A stretch of 64,000 nt of DNA from Bacillus marasmi (GCF_902168435.1 NZ_LR656172.1:1-64000); one strand, 5' to 3'; positions 32,736 through 42,771 are shown, counted from the stretch's first letter. Program-made: numbers and translations. Notes: generated by a model from the sequence alone, not told the origin.

Positions 32736-32766
32736 TGCCCACCATACTTTTTTGGTGGGCTTTCAA
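32736..32766 (+). terminator. Terminator after folE-SDR
   Basis: GCCCACCATA pairs with TGGTGGGC around CTTTTT, then TTTCAATTT. Confidence 0.82.
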
Positions 32767-32825
32767 TTTCGTGATAAGATATTAATCATATTACATAATG
32801 GAAATCACCAGCGGAGGGAAAACAA

Positions 32826-32945
32826 TTGAACTGGATAAAAAACAACAAAAAGCCCGTCACCATCACAATCGTCATCCTATTCATCATCGCAGCACTACTC
32901 GACCTTAAATATGAAGGGGTACTCTATCGATTGCTAAACCAATAG
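32826..32945 (+). CDS. Small single-pass membrane protein (39 aa)
   Basis: A TTG start at 32826 lies seven bases after CGGAGGG (32812-32818). The peptide is MNWIKNNKKP followed by VTITIVILFIIAALL as a single membrane helix and DLKYEGVLYRLLNQ. Positive residues before and acidic ones after the helix predict N-in topology. It lies behind its own promoter-like space after a terminator. I do not recognise it, but the RBS and composition support a real gene. Confidence 0.6.
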   Translation: MNWIKNNKKPVTITIVILFIIAALLDLKYEGVLYRLLNQ

Positions 32946-33039
32946 GCCTGGCTCATAAATGAGAGTATTGTTCGTAACAGGTTTAGTTTCCAAACTCAAC
33001 ACGTGAAACGGTAGACTTTGAAGAAGGGACTTAGCTTTG

Positions 33040-33269
33040 GGGTATTAAGAGGACATGAAGGACCTTATTTCTATAAAATAACCCTTATTTTTGACTTTAG
33101 AGGACACCGAATACCTTATTTATTAAAAAACCACTGTAATAAGTAAATTAATGATTAAATAAAGAACCTGTTGTCCGTTAGCATACCAAAACATCATTTT
33201 TTTGTGAAAATAGCGGAAGTGATGTCCGCTACAAAATCAGTGCAAGGGTACACCATATTATACCCTTGC
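33040..33269. repeat. Weak 51-bp repeat and a terminator-like hairpin
   Basis: AGAGGACATGAAGGACCTTATTT at 33048 recurs as AGAGGACACCGAATACCTTATTT at 33099, 51 bases later. At 33242-33269 GCAAGGGTA pairs with TACCCTTGC and is followed by TATTT. The 32946-33540 region has no supported gene. Confidence 0.5.
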
Positions 33270-33397
33270 TATTTGATGTGGAAGTTAAACCTAATATAAA
33301 AAGCCTTGATCTATCATTCTATATTCCCACAAAAATGGCATCCTCGCAGCCAATCTCCTACTCAGAAAGCCTCACTAAAATCCCGACCACTTCACCA

Positions 33398-33446
33398 CAC
33401 CACCGCACTGGGGGCCTGTCCCCCAGTGCGGTAACACGTTAAAGCG
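33398..33446. repeat. Class 1 palindromic element
   Basis: CACCGCACTGGGGGCCTGTC, then CCCCAGTGCGGTAACACGTT, with 12-bp near-perfect arms. Confidence 0.85.
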
Positions 33447-33560
33447 CTATATTATTTTTTAAAAAAGTCATTATTGTTACCCAATTTTTAGCATTATGAT
33501 AAATTAGTAATAGGAGTATTTACCTATTAATATATCAATTTAGGTTAGGGGGGATGGGAT

Positions 33561-35057
33561 ATGTACTGCCACCAATGTGGGTCAAAGGTGCCAGAGGGAG
33601 CACGTTTTTGTTCTACCTGTGGAGCAAGTCTAAGCATAAGCCAAGATACATATTCAACGGAGTCAGTCGAACACGAAACGGAAACATCACAAATACCAGA
33701 AAATCAAAATCCACAATTGCAAGACGAGCGAATGGAAGATGCACCATACTTAAACAAACAAACGGTACAAGCTCAACAAAACGAAGAAGAGCCACAATCC
33801 AAACAGCTAAAGGAATTACAAACAGAACAACAAACAGAACAACAATCAGAAATACTTACAGAACCGCCGACAGAACCAGCTAAAGAACCACAAAATCCAA
33901 ATTCTGAAACCTTAGTAGAGGTCGCAGCAGCTGTACAAACACAAACACAATCAAAGGTACGTTCCCAGCAAAGAAATACACAACCAGAGGACAAGCCAGG
34001 TTTTTCTCAAAAACTAAAAAAATATCTATTTGTTATTATCCCGATTGTAAGCCTACTTGGCGTATCAGGCGGTGTATTTGCGTACTACAACCATGAAACC
34101 ACCATCAACCAACAGGTAAAGGAGTTTAAAACGGAGGCAGAAAAGGCAGCAACTAAAGGCCAATACCAAAAGGCTATAAAAGCGCTAGACAAAGGGATTC
34201 AACTACGGCCAGATTATAAGCTGCTCCAAACAGAGAAAGAAACGGTCAAGACAGCTCAAAGCTATTCCAAATCAATCAACCAAATTGCTGAGTACATAAG
34301 AACGAAAAAGTTCGACGACGCCACCAAGGAATTAAACACATTATCTCAAATGCTAACCAAAGCAAAGGGCCCGCTATTCAAGCCATTTAAACAACAGCTT
34401 AAAGAAAAAGAGGTTAGTATTACGGTTGGAAAAATCAAACAGGAAATCGATGGGCTCCAAACAATCGAGGAACTTGGAGGCAAGCTAACCGTTGTTGCCT
34501 CACTTTCGTCAGACGAGGCCAATGCTGTTAAAACGCAAATTACGAATAAAATCATTCAGTTGGCAAGCGACCAAGCTGAAGGATACCTACAAAATAAAGA
34601 CTTTGATAATGCCCTTTCCGTGATAGATAGCGGGCTCTCCTATTCGAAAGACGAAGCGAAATTGCTCGCTTTTAAAGAGAGAGTACAATCGGAAAAAGCT
34701 GCATTTGAAAAAGCGGAACAGGACCGAATTGAACAGGCAATGGAAGCTGCTGCGAAAGAGGATTTGAAAAATCATACAGCTGCTGTCGATGTTCTCAGTT
34801 TTAATGTTGAACTCGATGAATACGGTGACGCCTATCTAACTGGGGAGGTTAAGAATAGCGCGACAACCTCCATCTATTCCATCCAAATTGAATACACCGT
34901 GTTCGATGCAGTTGGTGAATACTCAGATACAGGTTACACAACTGTTTATCCATATTATCTAGAGCCAGGAGAAACAGGTAGCTTCGAAGATATCATCTAT
35001 TACGTAGACGAAAATGTAAAAGTTGAAATCAATAATATCAAATGGTACTTGGACTAA
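33561..35057 (+). CDS. Zinc-ribbon membrane protein with TPR-like and FxLYD-type domains
   Basis: The 498-residue protein opens with a zinc ribbon (CHQCGS...CSTCGAS, residues 3-22), then a Gln/Glu/Thr/Pro-rich cytoplasmic linker and one membrane helix at about 154-174 (YLFVIIPIVSLLGVSGGVFA). The outer part has helical repeats of TPR type (EFKTEAEKAATKGQYQKAIK, and a second copy EGYLQNKDFDNALSVIDSGL) and a C-terminal beta domain (VLSFNVELDEYGDAYLTGEV, IYSIQIEYTVFD) like FxLYD. The next gene, an HtrA-like protease, starts 16 bases later, so the two likely form an envelope-sensing pair. GGTTAGGGGGGATGG precedes the ATG. Confidence 0.78.
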   Translation: MYCHQCGSKVPEGARFCSTCGASLSISQDTYSTESVEHETETSQIPENQNPQLQDERMEDAPYLNKQTVQAQQNEEEPQSKQLKELQTEQQTEQQSEILTEPPTEPAKEPQNPNSETLVEVAAAVQTQTQSKVRSQQRNTQPEDKPGFSQKLKKYLFVIIPIVSLLGVSGGVFAYYNHETTINQQVKEFKTEAEKAATKGQYQKAIKALDKGIQLRPDYKLLQTEKETVKTAQSYSKSINQIAEYIRTKKFDDATKELNTLSQMLTKAKGPLFKPFKQQLKEKEVSITVGKIKQEIDGLQTIEELGGKLTVVASLSSDEANAVKTQITNKIIQLASDQAEGYLQNKDFDNALSVIDSGLSYSKDEAKLLAFKERVQSEKAAFEKAEQDRIEQAMEAAAKEDLKNHTAAVDVLSFNVELDEYGDAYLTGEVKNSATTSIYSIQIEYTVFDAVGEYSDTGYTTVYPYYLEPGETGSFEDIIYYVDENVKVEINNIKWYLD

Positions 35058-35073
35058 AAGGTAGGTGAGAACG

Positions 35074-36222
35074 ATGAAATTGAATTGGAAATGGATAATT
35101 AGCATCACGGCAACTCTAGCCATATGGGGCGCAGGAATCTACTCCTATTTTTATATAAAAGAAAACATTCCAGAACGTTTGCCGACGAAATCTAGTATTA
35201 TTTTAGCTGATAAAAATAAAGAAGTAGAGGAAACGTCTCCAGTGTTAAAGGAAATCATCCATGACGTCCAAAAGCTCGTAGTTAAAATTGAACTACCAGA
35301 TGGTTCGCTAGGTTCAGGTTTTCTCTTTAACGATAAAGGTGATGTAATCACAAATGCTCATGTTGTCGCAAATGCCAAAGATGTCACGGTAAAAACCGCA
35401 GATTCCCGCGAATTACAGGGCACAGTCATTGGGATTAGCGATGAAACAGATGTGGCACTCGTTCGAGTGGCAGGTTTGGCAGGAACAGAGCCTTTAAAGC
35501 TGGCTAAAAATAGAAAAGCAGAAGTGGGTGATGAAGTTCTTGCTCTCGGAACACCATTGGGACTTGAAAATACCGTAACTACGGGGATTATTAGTGGAAA
35601 TGACCGCGATTTAGATATTGCGCCATTCCATTATGAAGATGTTTATCAAATCTCGGCTCCAATTGCCCCGGGAAATAGCGGTGGTCCTTTAATTGATAGT
35701 AAAACAGGTGAGGTGTTGGGCGTCAATTCCGCAGGAACAGAGGTGGGCTCAATTGGCTTCAGCATTCCAGTCTCAAACTTTCTTAATCTAGTGGAAGGTT
35801 GGGCAGCAAATCCGCTCACTACACTTCCATCCATAGCAATGGGTGATGATGGTGGTTATGCAACAGCATCTGAGGAAGAGCAATTTTCGATAGAAGATCA
35901 GGCGCGATACCTAGTTAATTATTTCTATGAAAGCTTAGATTATGGTGATTATGTTACCGCCTATGCATTGTTAGGCAGCAACTGGCAAACAAAAACTTCC
36001 TACGAAACCTTTCGAAAGGGCTATATTAACACCGAAGCCGTCACAGTTGACGACATAATGACTTCAGCTTCTGGGGAGCAAGTAACAGCAACAGCATTTA
36101 TTACCGCAGAAGAAACAAAAGACGGCGATACCACCTACAGCAAATACAAAGTAACCTACCAAATAGGCTATGAAAACAACCAAATGAAAATACTAACAGG
36201 AGAAGGCAAAACAATAAAGTAA
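35074..36222 (+). CDS. Membrane-anchored HtrA-like serine protease
   Basis: The 382-residue protein has an N-terminal anchor (9-27), a trypsin-like domain with the HtrA triad His (VITNAHVVANAKD), Asp (DETDVALVRVAG) and Ser (APGNSGGPLID), and a C-terminal NTF2-like or lumazine-type domain (LVNYFYESLDYGDYVTAYAL) where HtrA proteins normally have PDZ. It probably cleaves damaged or signal proteins outside the membrane. ATG 35074 has GGTGAG at six bases; GTG 35065 would overlap that site. It is in an operon with the zinc-ribbon protein. The stop (AAGTAACGC) meets a class 1 palindrome. Confidence 0.87.
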   Translation: MKLNWKWIISITATLAIWGAGIYSYFYIKENIPERLPTKSSIILADKNKEVEETSPVLKEIIHDVQKLVVKIELPDGSLGSGFLFNDKGDVITNAHVVANAKDVTVKTADSRELQGTVIGISDETDVALVRVAGLAGTEPLKLAKNRKAEVGDEVLALGTPLGLENTVTTGIISGNDRDLDIAPFHYEDVYQISAPIAPGNSGGPLIDSKTGEVLGVNSAGTEVGSIGFSIPVSNFLNLVEGWAANPLTTLPSIAMGDDGGYATASEEEQFSIEDQARYLVNYFYESLDYGDYVTAYALLGSNWQTKTSYETFRKGYINTEAVTVDDIMTSASGEQVTATAFITAEETKDGDTTYSKYKVTYQIGYENNQMKILTGEGKTIK

Positions 36223-36315
36223 CGCACTAAAGCGGCGGGGGACAGTCCCCCGCCACATCACCGCAGCACCGCACCGGGGGACTGTCCCCCAACACACTAC
36301 CGCATTAAAGCGCCA
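36218..36315. repeat. Two class 1 palindromic elements
   Basis: AGCGGCGGGGGACAGTCCCC and CACCGGGGGACTGTCCCCCA, ending in TACCGCATTAAAGCG. They lie between the convergent protease and ywqA genes. This is the last class 1 site in the window. Confidence 0.85.
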
Positions 36316-36329
36316 CCACTACAGCACAG

Positions 36330-39300
36330 TTACCCCAAACTCAACAATTCTTCCAGCTCACGATCTCCAAGCTCCGTAATCCAACTCTCACTCTGGATAA
36401 TCTGCTCATTCAGCGATTGCTTCTTCTCCAGCATCGCATCAATCTTCTCCTCGAGCGTCCCCGTCGAAATCAACTTATGCACATGCACAAACCGATCCTG
36501 CCCGATCCGGTACGCCCGGTCCGTCGCCTGATTCTCCACCGCCGGATTCCACCAACGATCGTAATGAATCACATGATTCGCCGCCGTCAAATTCAAGCCC
36601 GTCCCGCCAGCCTTCAAACTCAGCAAGAACACCGGAAACTCCCGCGCCTGGAACCGCTCAATCATCACATCCCGCTGCTGCTTCGGCACCGACCCATTCA
36701 AAAACGGCACCTCCACACCAAACCGCGACCGCACAACCTTGCGAATCATCTCGCCCATCTCAATATACTGTGTAAAAATCAAACAGCTCTCGCCGCCAGC
36801 CAAAACCGCATCAACCAACTCAACCAGCTTCTCCAGCTTCGCAGACCGCTCCAACACCCCTGAAGGCCGCGCCTCCTTCAAATACAGCGCCGGATGATTA
36901 CACAACTGCTTCAAACGCCCCAACATCTGCAGAATCAAGCCCCGCCGCTCAAAACCGCTCAGCGACTCAATCTCCGCAAACGTATCCTTCACCAGCTGCT
37001 CATACAACGACGCCTGCTCCGCCGTCAACGGACAATACTCCTTCTGCTCCAACTTATCCGGCAAATCCAACGCCACATCCTGATCCCGCTTCGTCCGCCG
37101 CAACAAGAACGGCCGAATCAACGCCTGCAACCGCTCCACGACTTCCTTATCGCCATCCTTCTCAATCGGCGCCACAAACCGCTTCTGGAACTGCGCCAAA
37201 CCACCTAAATACCCATGATTTGTAAAATCAAAAATGGACCAAAGCTCGCTCAAACGATTCTCCATCGGCGTCCCCGTCAACGCAATATGATGCCCGCCTC
37301 GCAACTTCCGCACCGCCCGCGACTGCTTCGTCGCCGCGTTCTTAATATTCTGCGCCTCATCAATCGCAATCGTACTCCACGAAACCGAATCAAACTCCGC
37401 AAAATCCAAATGCGTCAAGCCGTACGACGTCAACACCAAATCACAACCCGCAGCCCGAGCCTTAAAATCCTCATCCTTCAAACGCGTTGGCCCATAATGC
37501 AAGTACACCCGCATCTCAGGTGCAAACCGCTCAATCTCCTTCTGCCAGTTCCCAAGCACCGACGTCGGACAAACAATCAACGCTGGTCCACCACCAGCCA
37601 AACCTTCTGATTTTACCAATAGCAAATACGAAAGCAGCTGCACCGTCTTGCCCAAGCCCATATCATCAGCCAAACAAGCACCAAAGCCAACCCGCCGCAA
37701 AAACCACAGCCAGCTCATACCCAGCTGCTGATACGGTCGCAACTCGCCAACAAACCCGCTCGGCACATCAGCAAGCGGAATCTCCTTCGTATCATTCAGC
37801 TGCTGCACAAGCTGCTTCCACTGCCGGTTCAAATCAATCTGAATCTTCGCAAACGCCTTCGAATTCTCCAAATCATCATCATGCTCGCCATTCTCATCAG
37901 CCAGCAGTTCCTGCTCCAACAAATCGCGAACATGTAGCCCTTGCTTGTCCGCTTTCTTCATCAAATCCTGAATCTGCCGGATAAACTGCGGATCAAGCTT
38001 AATCCAACGCCCGCGCACAAACACCAAGCGCCGCTTCTCATTCACCATCTGCTGAAACTCCGATTCCGACAGCTCCACGCCATTCATTGAGAAACGCCAA
38101 TCATAATCCAAAAGCGCCGACAGCCCCACAAATGACTGGCCGCGACTCGACGAACCCTTCACCCGAGCCTTCACCTTCAAATTCGCATTCTTCATCGCCT
38201 GCCACCAAGCAGGGAGGAGGATCTCAACTCCAAGCGCCACCAACGTCTCACTCGCCTCAGTCAAAAACTCCCAAGCCTCATTCTCCGTCAACACCGTCGT
38301 CAAACGCCCACGCTTACCCTCAAGCCACGGAAACAGCCCAATCCAGCGCTTCTCCTCAGCCTCAATTCGACCAACAAACGGAAGCCATTCCCGCGGCACC
38401 GAGCCGCCCTCGATATCACCGATAGAAAACAACCCAAACTCCTCGTCGCCCGACTTCCCGCGCAAAAACACACTCAAGCTCCAAGACTCATGCGCCTCAG
38501 CCGGCTCCTCAAGCTGCAATCCAACCGTGAACGGCGTCGCATCCTCGCTCAATCCAATCCACTGCCGCCAGCTATCCTCATCGAAATAATGCGAAAGCGC
38601 CCGTGCCGAAATCCCCTGCTCCCGCAAGTGCTGCAGCTTCTCACCGAACAGCTGCTTCATCGCAGCATCCTGCTCTAAATACGCATCCAGCGCTGCATTA
38701 TACCAATCTTTGATAAAATCAAGCAGTGGCCGCTCGACTTCCAGCCTTTCGTCTTTCACAACATCCGTATCCGACCCCGAAGCCCCAACGCCCACAGACT
38801 CCGCGCCAGACCCACCAGGCATCGTCACGCCCGCACTCACCACGCCAGCAGCCTCCGCATCAGAATCCCCAGCATCCGCCACGCTCGCACCGCCCCGAGC
38901 CTCAGCACCAGAACCCCCAGCATCCGTCACGCCCGCAACGCCCCGAGCCTCCACACCAGAACCCCCAGCATCCGTCACGCCCGCAGCCCCAACACCGCTC
39001 AAGTCCTCCGTATCCACCGAATCCCCGGCAACGCCCAAATCTCCAGCACCATCCGCACCGACCTCATCATCCTCAACCACAAAAACCTCGCCGCCACGCA
39101 CCACCAGCTTCTGCTCCCAAAACCCCGGACCAAACTCGTCCAGCACACGCTCCGGCACCGCCCAGCGAAACACGGCCCCAGACTCCCACGCCGCAAAATC
39201 CGGCAGCCAATCATGCTCAACCACCGCATCATACAACGCCGGACCCGCCGCCAAGCCAACCTGCGACAAATCATCCCAATCCCAATCAATAAACCGATTG

Positions 39301-39539
39301 AACGGCTCATCGCTAAACAGCGTCACCAGCTCCCAGCCATTGACCAGAACACCTTCCACGCCATCAATCCTCGACACCTCAACCATCGTGCCGTAAAACG
39401 TTTCCTTATGATGAAAAAATAACAATTTTTTCCACAAATCAACCGGAAACACTTCGCCATTTCGAGCCAAGCCCTTCAAAAAATACCGCCCATCATCCAA
39501 AGGGAAAAGTTCAACTTTTATATACCTCGACCTAAGCAT
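36330..39539 (-). CDS. ywqA: SNF2-family helicase YwqA
   Basis: A 1069-residue Snf2/Rad54-type ATP-dependent translocase. Motif I is ADDMGLGKTVQLL, motif II IDEAQNIKN, motif III LTGTPMENRLSELWS; the helicase C half has LLSLKAGGTGLNLTAANHVI and ATDRAYRIGQ. The N-terminal half has the SNF2-associated bacterial domain. Between about 157 and 260 is a Gly/Ala/Asp/Val-rich insertion with three near-copies of VTDAGGSGVEARGVAG, GC-rich and lacking in B. subtilis YwqA (about 920 aa). Its start overlaps the upstream ywqB stop by eight bases. The pair YwqA plus SWIM protein YwqB is conserved in Bacillus; its role is unknown. Confidence 0.92.
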   Translation of the reverse strand: MLRSRYIKVELFPLDDGRYFLKGLARNGEVFPVDLWKKLLFFHHKETFYGTMVEVSRIDGVEGVLVNGWELVTLFSDEPFNRFIDWDWDDLSQVGLAAGPALYDAVVEHDWLPDFAAWESGAVFRWAVPERVLDEFGPGFWEQKLVVRGGEVFVVEDDEVGADGAGDLGVAGDSVDTEDLSGVGAAGVTDAGGSGVEARGVAGVTDAGGSGAEARGGASVADAGDSDAEAAGVVSAGVTMPGGSGAESVGVGASGSDTDVVKDERLEVERPLLDFIKDWYNAALDAYLEQDAAMKQLFGEKLQHLREQGISARALSHYFDEDSWRQWIGLSEDATPFTVGLQLEEPAEAHESWSLSVFLRGKSGDEEFGLFSIGDIEGGSVPREWLPFVGRIEAEEKRWIGLFPWLEGKRGRLTTVLTENEAWEFLTEASETLVALGVEILLPAWWQAMKNANLKVKARVKGSSSRGQSFVGLSALLDYDWRFSMNGVELSESEFQQMVNEKRRLVFVRGRWIKLDPQFIRQIQDLMKKADKQGLHVRDLLEQELLADENGEHDDDLENSKAFAKIQIDLNRQWKQLVQQLNDTKEIPLADVPSGFVGELRPYQQLGMSWLWFLRRVGFGACLADDMGLGKTVQLLSYLLLVKSEGLAGGGPALIVCPTSVLGNWQKEIERFAPEMRVYLHYGPTRLKDEDFKARAAGCDLVLTSYGLTHLDFAEFDSVSWSTIAIDEAQNIKNAATKQSRAVRKLRGGHHIALTGTPMENRLSELWSIFDFTNHGYLGGLAQFQKRFVAPIEKDGDKEVVERLQALIRPFLLRRTKRDQDVALDLPDKLEQKEYCPLTAEQASLYEQLVKDTFAEIESLSGFERRGLILQMLGRLKQLCNHPALYLKEARPSGVLERSAKLEKLVELVDAVLAGGESCLIFTQYIEMGEMIRKVVRSRFGVEVPFLNGSVPKQQRDVMIERFQAREFPVFLLSLKAGGTGLNLTAANHVIHYDRWWNPAVENQATDRAYRIGQDRFVHVHKLISTGTLEEKIDAMLEKKQSLNEQIIQSESWITELGDRELEELLSLG

Positions 39540-41157
39540 TGAGCAATTTCCCCCTTATACATTCCTCTTGAAACGCCCGCAACCGCCGGGTCTGCACCTG
39601 AAGCAACGCAAAAAACCGCTCCCACTCATCCAAACGATCAAGCTTCTTATAAAACGTCCGCACCTTTTTCAACAACCGCACCGCCGCACGATAGCCAACC
39701 CGATTCTTCAAATCAATACTGCTCTGAATCGCCTGATGATAAAGCGGGAGGAGGGCTGCTGGATCACGCTTGCCGATCTCCTTCAGCCGCTCCGAATCCA
39801 AATACTCAAGCTCCAACCCAATCAGCACCTGCAACTCAACCCACTTCGCAAACGCACCTTCTCTATATAAAAACGAATCATAAACACGATAACTATAGGG
39901 CAAACAAACCAACAACGTCCGCTCCAGCATATCGCTTCGGCCAGACGCCTCACAAAAGGGGCGAATCAAATCAAGCGCCATCCCCGTAAAATCCGTACCC
40001 GCCTCATAGTCATCCAACAGCTTCAAATACTCATGCAGACGCCCCACAAATAACTCCACAAACGGCGCAATCCGCTTCCAATCCTTCTCTGCGTTTATCG
40101 ACTCAAGCCAAAATATCATATACGGCATAATCCGCACCGACAACTCATCGAGCTGCGCCAGCGCCTGCTCATCATTCCGCGCCAAAACCTGCTGATGCAA
40201 AAGCGCAATATTCAACGCAAAATCATCTTCATTTTGCTCAAACGCCTGATACAACCACTGCCGCTCCTCGTTTCGCCACTCCGACTTCTTCAGCAAGCCA
40301 CTCCACAACTGGCGGTACAAGTGAACACCCTCATACTCAACCACCTTATTCACACTAAGCAGCTGCCGCGCCTCATTCTTTATTTTTTCAATAAAATCAT
40401 CAAAGGCAAACGGCATCGTCGAAACGGCCAAACTCTTCATCGCCTTCTCCGCATCCTCAAGCAAATTCTGAAACAAATGGCGATAATAGCGGTCCACCAT
40501 ATAAGACGTATGCCCAAACTCCCGACTCAACTCACCCAAAAGCAAGAACGACTTCACCCCCGCGATGAGCTCATACAAATACCGCCACTCCTGCTCAACC
40601 GGCGCATCCGCCTGAGTCCTACGCCAATACACCGCAAACAAATCGCTCACCACATAAGGATTCGGCTTACCCTGCCCGTACATAATCGACTCAAAACTCT
40701 GCGAAAACGTCTCCAGCCAACCCTCGAAATTCGCCTCCGGCCGCTTACTCGACTTCAACAAATCCCGCGCCGTCTTCAAACCAGACAACACCGCAACATT
40801 CTTCGCCGCAATCGGACGTCGCCACTCCTCAACCCAATGCGCGACACTCCTCGCTTGCGCAAGACTTTGGAAAAATACTGCCAATCGGTGCCGACAAAAA
40901 GTCGTAGAAGGGCACGAACAAGCACTTCCAGCTAAATCGTCCAAATCCAACCGTACGTAAACAGGCGTCACATCCTGCACAGAGCCGTACGCATGATCAC
41001 CGTCAAACCGCAGCTGATGCACCAAGCCCTGCCGATAAATCATCAAACCCTTCTGCACCAACTTCACATGCTCCTCAACCTCAGGCCGAAGCAGACCCTT
41101 CAAATCCCGCGCCGCCTGGTCCAACATCTCCGCTGTATATTCATCAATGGTCGCCAC
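39532..41157 (-). CDS. ywqB: SWIM zinc-finger protein YwqB
   Basis: The 541-residue protein has a SWIM zinc finger near residues 88-110 (GSACSCPSTTFCRHRLAVFF, pattern CxCx6CxH), then a long helical domain. SWIM proteins of this type accompany Snf2 helicases and are thought to bind DNA or the helicase. The first GTG after AAAGGAG (41169-41175 on the minus strand) is 41157; earlier TTG codons overlap or precede the site. The gene overlaps ywqA by eight bases, which implies translational coupling. The upstream side holds a class 2 element and the 53-bp array. Confidence 0.85.
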   Translation of the reverse strand: MATIDEYTAEMLDQAARDLKGLLRPEVEEHVKLVQKGLMIYRQGLVHQLRFDGDHAYGSVQDVTPVYVRLDLDDLAGSACSCPSTTFCRHRLAVFFQSLAQARSVAHWVEEWRRPIAAKNVAVLSGLKTARDLLKSSKRPEANFEGWLETFSQSFESIMYGQGKPNPYVVSDLFAVYWRRTQADAPVEQEWRYLYELIAGVKSFLLLGELSREFGHTSYMVDRYYRHLFQNLLEDAEKAMKSLAVSTMPFAFDDFIEKIKNEARQLLSVNKVVEYEGVHLYRQLWSGLLKKSEWRNEERQWLYQAFEQNEDDFALNIALLHQQVLARNDEQALAQLDELSVRIMPYMIFWLESINAEKDWKRIAPFVELFVGRLHEYLKLLDDYEAGTDFTGMALDLIRPFCEASGRSDMLERTLLVCLPYSYRVYDSFLYREGAFAKWVELQVLIGLELEYLDSERLKEIGKRDPAALLPLYHQAIQSSIDLKNRVGYRAAVRLLKKVRTFYKKLDRLDEWERFFALLQVQTRRLRAFQEECIRGKLLNA

Positions 41158-41173
41158 AACAACCAACTCCTTT

Positions 41174-41340
41174 GGAAACAAGGGGACGGTTCTGCTGTTT
41201 CCCTAAATTCTTCCACACAAACATCCAACCCCTTAAAAAACCATAATATCTAATTATACCAAATTCTCCCCACAAAACCGAGCCAGCCTTGCTCAACAAA
41301 AATAGGGATGAACAGAGGGACCTGTCCCTGTGAACCTCCA
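41174..41340. repeat. Class 2 element (GGAAACAAGGGGACGGTTCT)
   Basis: GGAAACAAGGGGACGGTTCT, then GCTGTTTCCCTAAATTCTTC at 41174-41215, with AAACAG/CTGTTT pairing. At 41310-41340 AGAGGGACCTGTCCCTGTGA is a second palindromic half. This family recurs near 43.4, 44.3, 45.2 and 59.8 kb, always in the same orientation. It resembles the palindromes associated with RAYT transposases in Firmicutes; no transposase gene is in the window. Confidence 0.75.
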
Positions 41341-42771
41341 TTTTCAGTGCTCGCACAAAACCAAGCCATCAATAAAGCTCATTGGCTACTTAATTTTCAG
41401 TGCTCGATCAAAACCAAGCCATCAATAAAGCTCATTGGCTACTTAATTTTCAGTGCTCGATCAAAACCAAGCCATTAATAAGGGTTATTGGCTACTTAAT
41501 TTTCAGTACGACACCAAAACCAAGCCATCAATAAAGCTCATTGGCTACTTAATTTTCAGTGCGACACCAAAACCAAGCCATCAATAAAGCTCATTGGCTA
41601 CTTAATTTTCAGTGCTCGATCAAAACCAAGCCATCAATAAGGGTTATTGGCTACTTAATTTTCAGTGCGACTCCAAAACCAAGCCATCAATAAGGCTCAT
41701 TGACTACTTAATTTCCAGTGCGACATCAAAAGCAAGCAAACAATAAGGGTTATTGGCTACTTAATTTCCAGTACGACTCCAAAACCAAGCCATCAATAAG
41801 GCTCATTGACTACTTAATTTTCAGTGCGACTCCAAAACCAAGCAATCAATAAGGCTCATTGACTACTTAATTTTCAGTGCGATACCAAAACCAAGCCATC
41901 AATAAGGCTCATTGATTACTTAATTTCCAGTACGACATCAAAACCAAGCCATCAATAAGGTTCATTGGCTACTTAATTTCCAGTGCGACATCAAAACCAA
42001 GCCATCAATAAGGTTCATTGACTACTTAATTTTCAGTGCGACATCAAAAGCAAGCCATCAATAAGGTTCATTGACTACTTAATTTTTAGTGCGACATCAA
42101 AAGCAAGCAATCAATAAGTCTCATTGGCTACTTAATTTCCAGTGCGACACCAAAACCAAGCCATCAATAAGGCTTATTGCCTACTTAATTTCCAGTGCGA
42201 CTCCAAAACCAAGCAATCAATAAGTCTCATTGACTACTTAATTTCCAGTGCGACATCAAAACCAAGCAATCAATAACGCTCATTGACTACTTAATTTTCA
42301 GTACGTCACCAAAACCAAGCCATCAATAAAGCTCATTGACTACTTAATTTTCAGTGCGACACCAAAACCAAGCCATCAATAAGGGTTATTGGCTACTTAA
42401 TTTCCAGTACGACACCAAAACCAAGCCATCAATAAAGCTCATTGGCTACTTAATTTCCAGTGCGACATCAAAACCAAGCCATCAATAAGGGTTATTGGCT
42501 ACTTAATTTCCAGTGTGACTCCAAAACCAAGCCATCAATAAGTCTCATTGACTACTTAATTTTCAGTACGTCACCAAAACCAAGCCATCAATAAGGGTTA
42601 TTGGCTACTTAATTTTCAGTGCGACACCAAAACCAAGCCATCAATAAGTCTCATTGACTACTTAATTTCCAGTGCGACATCAAAACCAAGCAATCAATAA
42701 AGCTCATTGGCTACTTAATTTCCAGAACGACATCGAAACCAAGCAATCAATAACTCTCGTTGGCTACTTAA
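41341..42771. repeat. 53-bp tandem array, exactly 27 units
   Basis: The consensus TTTTCAGTGCGACACCAAAA, CCAAGCCATCAATAAGGCTC, ATTGGCTACTTAA repeats from 41341 to 42771; 27 x 53 equals the length of 1431. Each unit contains AGCCA-TC-AAT pairing with ATTGGCT. Variation is concentrated at a few positions (GCTCGATC/GCGACATC, AAAGCTC/AAGGGTT/AAGGCTC/AAGTCTC, TGGCT/TGACT). It lies between divergent ywqB and an HTH regulator. No ORF of any credibility crosses it. Confidence 0.95.

Noticed and set aside
36417-41253. Long plus-strand ORFs opposite ywqA and ywqB
   Set aside because: They are rich in His, Arg, Pro and Gln, lack ribosome sites and mirror the strongly coding minus strand; shadows of GC-skewed codon use.
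41341-42771. Possible CRISPR array
   Set aside because: The whole 53-bp unit repeats with no unique spacers, no cas genes are present, and similarity runs through the full period.
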